64,000 nt of DNA. Source: Chrysomallon squamiferum. Its lineage: Eukaryota > Mollusca > Gastropoda > Neomphalida > Peltospiridae. The notes below the pieces were generated by a model. It was not told the origin of the DNA. It searched no databases and worked only from the letters and a program-made list of their open reading frames with translations. Made by a program: the position numbers and the translations under genes. The DNA lies in assembly GCA_012295275.1 (NCBI GenBank), contig CM022671.1:21467822-21531821 (forward strand), written 5' to 3'. Positions 38,615 to 50,087 of the stretch are shown piece by piece; the first letter of the stretch is position 1; every line of letters starts with the position of its first letter.

Positions 38615-38940
38615 AGTTGCCAGATATTACATATAAACATTTCTAAGGATATTTTACAATATGCTTATATTTAGCTTGGCTGATCTGTGCTTAGACGATT
38701 ATTATTATACAGGTCCAGCAGAGAGACAACAGCACTGACAATTACTTGACTGTCATAAGCCTGTACTACGCTTGTTTATTATTAAACTGTATAATATCTT
38801 ATTTGTGTTGATTTATTCTAAGCTTTATTTTAAAATGCTATCTTTTGAGACAAACAATAAAACAAATATAATACGTGTTAATATTTTTATATTTCCGCGA
38901 GAGAAAATGCAAAAGTAAGATTTATATAATTAATTTATTT

Positions 38941-38946
38941 AAAAAG

Positions 38947-38977
<31 letters not shown>
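38941..38977. repeat. (AAT)n microsatellite
   Basis: About 10 AAT units downstream of DYNLL. Confidence 0.93.
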
Positions 38978-38981
<4 letters not shown>

Positions 38982-39056
38982 TAAGGTGTATCAATTACAA
39001 TGACGAATTAATATCGTATCAATCTCCTTTAACAAAAAGGGAAAGACAACACCAAT

Positions 39057-39281
39057 CAGTGGCGTGCAGAGGGGAGGCCGAAGGGGCGGTGGCCCCGGGC
39101 ATCCAATCAGAGAAAAGAACTTAATAAATTTGGTTGATTTATATTTAAATCGAATGAAGTGTTTATTTGATATTTCATCTATGTTTACGTATTCAAAATA
39201 TCTTTCTTCGTCATATTTCTCAGTACTAGGCCTTATAACTGAGACTTTGCGGCATACAATCAAAGAGTTGGCACGCGACTG
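39057..39281. mobile_element. 225-bp hAT-like MITE with perfect 8-bp target duplication
   Basis: ACACCAAT occurs at 39049-39056 and again at 39282-39289, directly flanking the element. The left end is CAGTGGCGTGCAGAG. The reverse complement of the right end is CAGTCGCGTGCCAAC, so CAGT-GCGTGC is shared. An 8-bp duplication and a CAG start indicate the hAT superfamily. The GC-rich GGTGGCCCCGGGC near the left end is unlike the AT-rich flanks. A minus-strand frame crosses it but resembles no transposase. Confidence 0.85.
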
Positions 39282-39637
39282 ACACCAATGAATATGGTAG
39301 ATGTGTTTTTGAGAAATGAATTCCTACTGAAAAAAAAAAAAAGAAGAAGAAAAAAAGCCTTTATTCTATTAATAAAACTTTGTGTGTAACTTTCCAGAAT
39401 CCGAGAATAAAAATATTTCTAAATTTTGAAAGTCCTCTATCGGCACGTTTCTAGGAATGACGTTTAAGATAAGTCTTATCAGATCACTGCAGCAACACTC
39501 GCGAGAGCTGGCTGGATAATGCCAGAAAATGGATGTTTTATCAGTAGTCTCGATAAGAAGGTAGAGCTTATTTCACGTTTTTCTTTTCCTCCAGACCTAA
39601 TAAAACAAACTGCCGTTGTCTTGTTGAAATCATTAAG

Positions 39638-39669
<32 letters not shown>

Positions 39670-39902
39670 AATATCTACTACATCAGTATCAACAACAATA
39701 AATTACATAAAATAAAACTGGACACATACACATTCAGACTTAATGATTGATGGCTTAAGAAACTAGGAGATAAATGAGCATATGAAGTGTGTGTAACATA
39801 TGTACATGCATATGTCAGTAAGGATATGTATTCATCAGGAACACCGTAAAACAACAACAACAAAAGAATAATGATAATAAATAAATAAATAATATGAATA
39901 CT

Positions 39903-39906
<4 letters not shown>

Positions 39907-39968
<62 letters not shown>

Positions 39969-39993
39969 AGAAGAAGAAGAAGAAGAAGAAGAA
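39907..39993. repeat. Compound (GA)n-(AAG)n microsatellite
   Basis: About 29 GA units run directly into about 10 AAG units. Confidence 0.96.
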
Positions 39994-40105
39994 GGAAATG
40001 TAGAAAACGTTCCTTAAGAATACTTTTATTGTTTTGTTTCAAAGTTTTGATTACTAGCAGTTTAGTTTCATGTGAGGGGGCGGCTAAATTCTGGAATATA
40101 ATAAA

Positions 40106-40107
<2 letters not shown>

Positions 40108-40145
<38 letters not shown>
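40108..40145. repeat. (GT)n microsatellite
   Basis: About 19 GT units. Confidence 0.96.
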
Positions 40146-40146
<1 letters not shown>

Positions 40147-40859
40147 AGCGTTTGTGAAAGGGATGGCGGGAATCGGCGTAACTGGTCCAAGTTAAATGAA
40201 CGGATGGTACAGAAAATGTTCAGGGTACAAGTAATTTGAACAATGTTTAAAAATACTGCTATAAATAATTGCATCAAATGCATTAACTATTAACAAGTTT
40301 ATTTAATTAATTAAATAAAATCAAAGTGTCTGTTTAATTTATTATACAAAACGAAGTTCACTAAATAAACGGCTGGCGGATATTGCTGCCGTTGCCTACG
40401 AATGGCGGGCGAATTCCTGTAAATCGTAAGGGATGGCCCATAGAATGTATAGCTTTGACTGTATAATTTATATACCTAAAACAATTCACTTTCAGGTTCC
40501 AGTTATCTCAGCTGCTTCACCTAAGATATACTTTATAGTTAAATAAAATGGAATTCGTATTTAGACTTAGATCCTATTTTAAGGCTTTCTCCTTATATTA
40601 CAAAACCCGAAAAACGCCGAAATCTTTAAGTTTAACCCGATTCCATTCCCAAACATTTCGGTTAAAGCCTCTCAACTTGCAACAACAGTAATAATAATAA
40701 TAATAAAATATTTCCTGTTGGTACTATCCTACTTCTTAATTGTACTGACCATGATATTTACTACAGATACCACCGTCCAATATCTCCTCCAAATATGATT
40801 TAATAATAATTCACATTAAATATTTGTGATGTGCGAACGTAAACTATCTTTCAAGGGAA

Positions 40860-40920
40860 ATAACTCCAATTTTACGACATTACTCGAAAATATCCGAAAC
40901 AAATCGGACGCCATTTTCAT
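40860..40920 (+). promoter_or_regulatory. Candidate UPF2 promoter with YY1-type site
   Basis: GCCATTTT (40910-40917, reverse of the YY1 motif AAnATGGC) lies about 620 bases upstream of the UPF2 start codon, in a local rise of CpG. YY1 sites just downstream of transcription starts are typical of TATA-less housekeeping promoters. The start site itself is not visible. Confidence 0.3.
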
Positions 40921-41536
40921 AAGGAAAAAATTACAAAAGTGTGGAAAATAGTATTTTAAATTATATAGGACTTGTCATTTTTTCGGTTTATTATTTCTGT
41001 AACAACCGTTAAATTATTATTGTAATACACATGTCAGGTAATTTGTTTTTAAAATGTTAAAGAAAACACAAAGCTTCTAATGTGACAAAATTGATTATCA
41101 TGTTGAACATGAGTAGGGATTATGAAATGATTGGTTTGTTATGATTGCCGGTTTATGTATTTATTTCATGAGTTTATTTTGGAAGCATTTAGGTAGTTTA
41201 TACATTACCACCACTTAAGGCTGATTATTAAAAATATTATTATCAAATAAAAAACTGGAACTGATTACCTTATTGTTCACAATTTTATTTGTTTAGTGTT
41301 TAAAATATATAATATTAAATAAATTAAATTATACCAGAAGATAAAGTTGTGATACATATTGGTTTTTTTGTTTGCTTTTTATATTATTTTAGATCCATCT
41401 TGATGCATTATGATTCCAAAAGATTTTGAATGCTTACTGAAGCTATCTGTACTGTGGTATCCTGCTGGAAGGAAACTGATATTTTAACAATGTAATAGAA
41501 CAATGAAATGATCTGATGGAATTTTGAAGGGCCAGG

Positions 41537-44500
41537 ATGGAGCCCAGTGATAAAAGTGGATATAAGAAAGAAGCAAGTGGAGAAACTAAGGATATTTGGA
41601 AAGATGGAGAAACAGATGACAATGTAAACAATGAAATTAGGAAGTCTGAAAACAAAGATGAAGGCAGGAAACCAGGAAATGGAGAAACTTTAAAGAAAAT
41701 AGGAAATAAAGATGACAGTAAGAAAAATGGTGATCGAGATGACAAAATGAAGTTAGGAGATAAATATGACAGTAGGAAAACTGCAGAAAGGACTGGTGAC
41801 AAGGATAATGGAAGGAGGTTGGGAGAGAGAGATGAAGGGAGGAGGACAGGTGGTAGGGATGAAGGAAGGAGGACTGGTGACAGAGATGATGGAAGGAGGA
41901 ATATGGATTATGAGGATGGCAGGAGGACTGGAGATAGACGTGGTCCTTCAACTAAACAAGGAGGGAGATTTTCAGGAAAAGGTGGTGGAGATGGACCTTT
42001 TGAGGGTTACAAGAATGGACGAGACAGATACATGTAAAAATTTTTTTTTTTTTTTTTCAAAAGTAAAATTCCTCTTCATGCTCATAATTTAATGTATTAT
42101 ATGTTTTACTCAAAGACAACTACTGCAGTTTATTTATTTTCCTGATGTCATAAGTTCAGTTTATTTTGTTTCTGTTAAACACCTGTATATCTGATCATTT
42201 ACCTATTAATTTATTCCTTCATATATTAGTATCTTACATTATGACCTACTGGAAGCCCAAGATCAAGAATATTTTTTCAAAAATATCTGGATTAAAAAAC
42301 ATCCAACATAGTTAAATTCCTTAAAATCTGATCTGAGAGGTAAATAAAAAATATTTTTTAAATGTAACTAATATTGAAACTGTTACAGTATTAGGCAATT
42401 TAGATGTTTTCTTATAATACATCTATCTTTTGTTTTGTTTTCTTACAGGAATGAAGACAGAGAAGACAGGAGAATGTCCACCAAAACACCTGATAGGGGT
42501 GACCGTCGAGATCCAAAGAAAACTGGTAAACCTGACAGAAATGATAACAAAAAGCCCAGGTACTGAAAATTACTTTTTAATTAGACACCAAACTTTACGT
42601 TTTTTTAAATTTTTATTATTAATTCTTTTCTGTTCTGAAAGCTACAATTTTTGTTTGACTGTACATTTAAGCACTGATTTCATATCTATGACATGTACAT
42701 ATTTTTTTTACATTGAAATACATCCTAAAATTTACTAAATCCTTAGATAATATCATAGTTTCTGCATATTTTGAAAATCTTTATTAAGTTGTGAAAAATG
42801 TATAATTAAACAGTTAAGTGTATCATGTCATCAGGCATATTCTTTCATAAAAGATGCTGATTAAAAAGAAGTTAAAAATGTCTAAATAAAATTTTGTTGT
42901 AGTTGATGTTCAAGTTTGTGCTGTAAATAAATCTGTTTAGGTTGGTAAAATGATGATGTCATTGAATTAAATTTATGTATTTGTTTTTATTTTTCAGTTT
43001 TAAAGACTCTAGAACTCCAACAAAGTATGAACAAGAGAGAAAGCTGAGAAAAGAAGAGGAGGAAAGAAAGAGGAGAGAAGATGAACAGAGGAAGAAGGAT
43101 GCAGAGCAGAAGAAAAAGGCAGAAGAACAGAAAAAGAAAGAGGATGAGCAGCGTAAAAAGGAAGAAGATGAAAGAGAGCAGGAAGAAAAGAAGAAACAAG
43201 AAGAGGAAGATAGATTAAGAAAAGAAGAGGAAGACAGGGTAATTACTGAACATTTAATAACACATTTTAATTTTTGCCATTGTTACACAATAACTTTGTT
43301 TTTTAATCATGTTATGGTAGAGGTGTTTTTCATGCACTTTTCGAATGAAAGCATAAACCACTTTTGAGATGCTGTGGTTATGTTTGTCAACAGGGATAAT
43401 TTAAAATTCTGATAAAATACATCATAAAATATTAATGTTATACAAAAGTTCAGCATATCAGACATTTGTAAAATAATACCTTTTTTCTGTCATGGTTGCA
43501 GATGATATTTCTTAAATAGACAGTATCAAGTATGTAGAAAGTGAAGATGTATGCTTGCTAACTTATTGCATCTTCCAGTACAAAATATTTGAAGAAATGT
43601 GTTGTTTTTACACATGTATGTTTTTATTTACTATAATGCAGAAGTTCAGATTAAAATAATATCCATATATTTTAAATATCTTAAAAATAATATATATTTT
43701 TAATTCACTGTATATATTATTTAGATAAAAGCAGAAGAAGAAGCTCGGAAGGTCATAGAAGAAGAAAAAGTAAGTCTTGACTGCTGTTTTCAACAAAAAT
43801 CCAAAATATACTGTATATTCATCTCTAGTTCAACTTTTCCTAATAATAAATATTACAGAAATTCTGAATGAAGGCAGAGTGATATTAACTAATTGGTTTT
43901 CTTCAAATAGATGATATAATATTATATCATATGTGACAAGACTACAGTAAGAATCTAGTCCTGATGACTTGAATTATTTTGTTTAACTAGATAGCTGTTT
44001 GTTAAATCATAGCATGCATCAATTCTTGATTATCTTTACTTTGTTATCGGTAACTGTGGCTGGTGTTTGTGTTAACATGTTGTGCTCATTGTTTTCTTAC
44101 AGAAAGTTTTACATGATTTCCTGGAAGAGGCTAAAGAAAAACAATTTTTCAAAACATCACTGCGCGAAAAGAACATGGTTGCTGCAGGTAGTTTATATAT
44201 TTCTTAAATAGTAACTTTGAGACAACAAGTAGCAAAAGTTTAAAAAAATTTGTTTGAATATACTTCCATGTCAACATTCCAGGAATATTTGTTAATAACA
44301 GAGCATTTCAGTAAATAACAAACCCCAAAAGATACATTTTGCTTTTTTTTTTTTCAGCTCATTTTCAATACATATTTAAAAAAATAAATTTCTGTAGAAA
44401 ATATTGTTAGAAAGTTTTATGAAAATACATAAAACTTTCTGTATTCAGATACAGATGACATGTTTGAGTGAATAAGTGTGAATGATGTTAATTTTTACAT

Positions 44501-47420
44501 CTTACTCAAATAATGAACTGACTATTTAATTATTTTAGAAAACAGACCTGATGAAGCTTTCTTTGGTAAACTCGATTCAAGCTTGAAGAAAAACACTGCT
44601 TTTGTTCAAAAAACTGGTATGTGGGGAATCATTTTGTTAAATACATTTTTCTGCTGTTGAAATCTGTTTCCGTCATTGTAAATAACATTTATTTTTCACT
44701 CAATATAAAATGTCCTTAATGTTTAAGTAGAAAAATAATAAAATTTATTTAGCACATTAAAACTGGTCAAAAATAATTTGCATATTTTTAGATTTCACAA
44801 ACAAATGTGATTAATACTTACACATGTAAGTTATAGGCACACATCATAGGCTCAAGCAAAGGCCAGAGAACATAATTTTTAAAGGGCAAAATACAATGTC
44901 AGAGGTTTACTGTTAAGTCGAGGCCTTTTTTAAAAAATTATTTTAGAGAAAAAGATGAAGATAAAACAACATTTTTTTAAATTTTATTTATAATTTTATT
45001 TTTAGCGCAATTTAACAGACTCACAGAAACAAAGCCTTGTTAAAGACTTTGAAAGTTTAAATCTTACAAAATACACTGGAGAAGCAGTGAGTATTAAAAT
45101 TATCTTGTTAAAACTTTTATTGTCAGTTTAGAAATTTATATTTACTTTTGATAAGGGTAGTAAATGTAATTTAAAACAAAGAAAATTGACATTTGTATTA
45201 TTAAATGCATGATTCAGTCTTTTTTTTTTTTAAGTGGCTGAAAGTACTTATGGTAGAGTGAACTCAAATTTTACATTTTTGATTGTTGTCAAGCTGTAAC
45301 TCTTTTAAAAAAAAAAAAAAGACATGGCATTATTTGGCTTTCTGAAAATTTGATATTTAAAATATTAAAAGTTGTGCATTCCAGATAAGTTGAAAGGCAT
45401 AAATCTGCAAGTATTTTTGTGTATGTACGTCTCAGTGTCTGTGTACACTCATACTGGTGAAATGACATTCTGTAAATGATAATGGAGTTTCTGTTTTGTA
45501 TTCCAGGCATCTGCAATTGCTGAAGCCAAATTAAAGATGTCTGACATCCATTGTGCTGTGCAGCTGAGCAGCTTGATTCACCAGAGATACAGCGACTTTC
45601 AGCAGGTCCTGCTTGACAACTTCCTGAAGATTCTTCTCACCAAGAAAGATGACAAAGTAGGTTTCAGAATTCTTATAGTTACTATGACTTTCAGTCATAT
45701 GCAATTGTATGGAAAGACCAGGCACTGTTATTGTTTTTCTAATTCATGTATATTGGCTTGTATTTGTTATTTCTTGATTTGAGATGAATGTGATAATCCT
45801 TTTTTTAAGGCAATTTTTTTGTTGTTCTTAATATTCATTTTTACATCTTTTTATTCAGTCACATGTTATCTTGTCCTTGATGAAACTGTTCTTTTTTTGA
45901 ATCATTCGTTTGTGAAAAAGTAATGTAAGAACAACTTTATCAATAAGTAATGTTAACAAATTCCAAAACAACAGTCTTGCAGTTTTGTTTTCAAATGGAT
46001 ATACTGTATATAAGTATCAATATACATTCACAATAAACAGTTCTCAGATGTTCTATTTAAAATTTAGATTTGCAGTTTAATTTGATTGGTGATAAAAACA
46101 ATATTTTACTTTTTTTTTGTTCAGATAAGCAATCCAAGTAAATACAGAGTTGATCTGAGGTTTTTTGCTGATTTGATCTCTGTGGGTGTGTTTACATTAA
46201 AGGAAGGCCTTCCTATACTGGCCAATCAACTTTCATTACTCATCAACAGTGACAAAGACGATCATAATCATCTATCAATCATTTCCAGTTTCCTAAAGCA
46301 TTGTGGAGATGACTATGTTGGTTTGTTTCCACGCAGAATCAGGTAAAAACATGGAGGCTACTAGTGTTGTTTTAATTTAACTGAGAATAAATGTTTATCT
46401 TGGTGAAAATAATGTCTGTTGTTGTTGTTGTTTTTCTTCTATTTTTTCCTTTTTAATGACTGATATACAGAGAGAAGTAAAACATTATAAACCCAGAACT
46501 TGTTTTAAATATATTTTATAAAAATGAATATGTGTGTGTGTGTATATTTTGAATTATTTTAAACTCTTACATTTCTGCTTCCATAAAAAAAACATTTTCA
46601 TGTATATATATATATATATATAAAACCAGTGATAGATGTTATTTAATGTCAGTTTTATACTTTTTATTTATTTGTTTTTTGTAGAATTTTGGCTGAAAAG
46701 TATGGTGTAACAGATACAGTGAAAAGTGTGGTAGGTTATAAACATATCTTACAGTTTATTTAATCACAATTTTGTATAGGCTATTGATAGTTTTTTAAAA
46801 CTAATGTTAAGAACAATTAAAATGTTATTAATATGTTTTATCTGTTGAAAAAATAACTAATAAAACAAACATAAAAAGACAAATGAATTTAATGAAAACA
46901 TTTACTTTTGCAATGAATTGTCTTGTGATTAAATTTCACATTTATTTATTTATTTATTTTTTTATTTATTTATTTATTTTTCTTAATAAATGTATTAGCT
47001 TGCTGTAATTTGTAATATATTGTATTATAAAATTGTATGTAGCTGTTAGCACCAGAACGCCAAAGAGCTTGTCGAAACCTGCTCAAGGAATATCATTCAT
47101 CTCTGTCCAAACACCTGTTAAAAGCTCACAAAGATTTAAAAAATATGGAAAAACAAAACAGAAGAATTTTGCAGGTAAGATAAATCATAATTGTCTTGTA
47201 AGCACCAGCTTTTTACATCAATGATTACCACATTGTGCAGAAAAAAATATTTTGATTATAACAGTAAGAAGTAGCTTTATTTGTCACTGACAAGAATCTT
47301 TTTATGATTTAAAAAACAAAAAAAATATAAAAATTCATATTATTTTAAACAATATTATCCCAAACTCCAAATACTTTTTATTTAACTTATATCTAGAGAC
47401 AGATAATAATGATAATGATA

Positions 47421-47465
<45 letters not shown>

Positions 47466-50030
47466 TATTTATTATTATTATTTTATTTTGTTTTGTTTTG
47501 TTTTGTTTTGTTTTGTTTTATTTTCAAATTCTATTTTAGACAAAGGGAGAATTAAGCAATGAAAGGAAAGAGACATATGAATCAGCTCTGAATTCATACC
47601 AGAAACTGTTCTCAAGTGCACAGACATTTGCAGTGAGTGAAATACTATAAATAATTTCTTAGATAAATATGAGTGTTATTTTGTTCAAATGAGAAAGCAG
47701 TGTGTGCATGTGTGTGTGTGTGTGTGTGTGTGCGTGTTTGTGTGCATGTGCATGTTAGTGTGAGTGTGTTATTCTTTTATTTGTATCTTAAACAAAAGCA
47801 CACTTAAATCTCATTAATGTAAAATATTCAGGATTTACTGGATGAAGATTTGCCAGATTTACCTGAAGAGGATGCTAAGACAGAAGAAGGGGATGGAATG
47901 TTTGATGTTTTCAATCCTATGAAAGATGGGGAGGTAAGCACAATGACCATTAGTCTTTAATATGATAACTTTTTTCCCCATCTTTGTAAATTTCAGTCAG
48001 GTTGTGGTTGAATTAACTGATACAATGTCAGAGAGATCAACTTGTTTTAAAATAAAGCTTACAGTAAATTTGTTCTTGCACAGCTATATATTATGCTTCA
48101 TATTTACGTTAATATTTTATCTTATTTTTATTCTCATAACTTTTATGTCCATAAACGCCAATGTTTCCGTAAATGACCATTATAGCTGAAGGTAACAAAT
48201 AGAGGAAAATAATGCAAATCACTTTTAATAAAAAAAATAAAGATGAATTGTGTGACAAAAAAAAAATAATGCATAAATATCTTACTTTTTAAATATGGTT
48301 AAAATTATTAAATGATAAATACTGTTTTTTAATATCTCTTAACAGTTTCTGTATGAGGGTGATAAAACACTGTTTGAAGATGAAGACTCACGTTCCTTCT
48401 ATGAAACAATTCCTGATCTTCGTTCTTTCATTCCTGGAGTAAGTGTACCAAGAGTTTTTTCTCTGCCTTTTATACTTATTAATAATTGGAAATAATTGCT
48501 TGTTAATTAATAATTGAAAGCTTTTAGAGTAATTAATGATGGAATACTAAAAAGCAAACGAACAAAAAAAACAAGTAAATCATTAGAACAGAATGCAGAG
48601 ATGATGCAAATAAATATTTATGATGATAATATTAGTAATTTATTATGAAAACAAGATTCTAAAATTTAAAAAGAAAAAGAAAAAATAGTGAATAAGAATT
48701 GCAGTGAATTCATCTTCATTATTATATTAATATTTTATTGTGTGAATTAGTTTCAAATTTAAATTTTAAAATCATTTATGGGAAGGAACTAAATATGTAT
48801 TTTTATTTCCATTTGGGATAAGCAGTTTAATGTTCTTTTTATTTATAGATATATAACACAATAGTTATTTCCTTTCTATTTCAGATATTATACAAAGACA
48901 GCGAACATTTGGGTTTGAAAGAAGAGACAAAAGAAGAGAACTTGGAATCTGGCCTTGAAGAAGGTAATAAAAACTTGCTTGTAAGAAGCAATATATTGTA
49001 AAGCAATTATTTGGTTGTAATTTATTACCATGATCTTTTCTACGTTGTTTTTTTTTTCACTCTTTTATTTTCAAATGTTTGTAACAGATATAGAAAGTCT
49101 GGAAGTGGAAGGAACTGGAACATGATTTAGAAATGGAAGAAGAGGAAAATGCAGATAAAGATTTGTCAAAGGATGGATCAAAGGCTGGAGATGAACCCAT
49201 CATCCCACCAGATGTTGAAGGTAACATTCTTACAAGGATTATTTTAAAAATTATTTTTATTTGTTTAATTTTTAAAAACATTTGGTTATAAGAGATAATA
49301 AAATACCTGGAAATGCAAAAATATACATGATTTAATATTTATATAAATGGTCAAAAGTTAAGCTTTAATATTTAAATGTGTATTTGTTGGATTGGAGCTA
49401 AAGTTCATAGAATTTTTTAAGTGAAATTCAAAGACAGTATTTTGATATCTGTATGTAGATTTATTCAACCACATACGCACCATTTTGTTCACCTTTCAGA
49501 ATATGTGTATATGTCACATTTCAGTCATGTGAAATGAAAGCTGCACCTATTGAAAAACACTATTAACATTTTATTCCAACCCAATATTTTCTATTAGTTA
49601 TTATTGATTTGTATTATTATTATTATTATTTATCACAGAGGACGATGGTGATACAGGCAGCTTAATGAAAAGTCAGTTTGATGCATTTGCTCAGTCATTA
49701 CCTAACTGTGTCAACAGAGATCTTATAGACAAGGTAGAAAATACTTTAATACTGTTTATTTTTTAGTTATAATTAATTAAATAAAAATAAAACAAAATTG
49801 ACAACACAGAAATAATTAATACAAGAAACAGGTACACAACAATTATGATTTATCTTACCTGTAAAATTCTTCTGGGTTTTTTTTACATGTAAAGAAAGAA
49901 AGAAATAATTTCATTATGCAATGGCAGTTTTCTTTTCTTTTGTGCGTTTATTTATTTTTTTATTATTTGTATTCTTAATTGTTTTTTTTTTTTTTTTTTT
50001 TTTGTCCGTATTTTATCTTTTATTTTGTAT

Positions 50031-50087
<57 letters not shown>

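Larger units (their letters stand above)
39290..40480. other. Intergenic DNA with dense microsatellites
   Basis: Contains an A24/G8 homopolymer block at 39638-39668, (GA)n and (AAG)n at 39907-39993 and (GT)n at 40108-40145. No gene is recognised. Two stretches with relatively high GC (40150-40190 and 40370-40430) share GGATGGCGGG/GAATGGCGGG-like motifs but no clear element boundaries. Confidence 0.5.

Noticed and set aside
38991-39263. 90-codon minus-strand open frame
   Set aside because: It crosses the 225-bp MITE and its flank, with no transposase motif and no support beyond being open.
47962-48189. Extra exon in UPF2 intron 13 (after TTTCAG at about 47996)
   Set aside because: The acceptor looks fair, but exons 13 and 14 already join in phase and match the family, and the segment has no similarity to UPF2.
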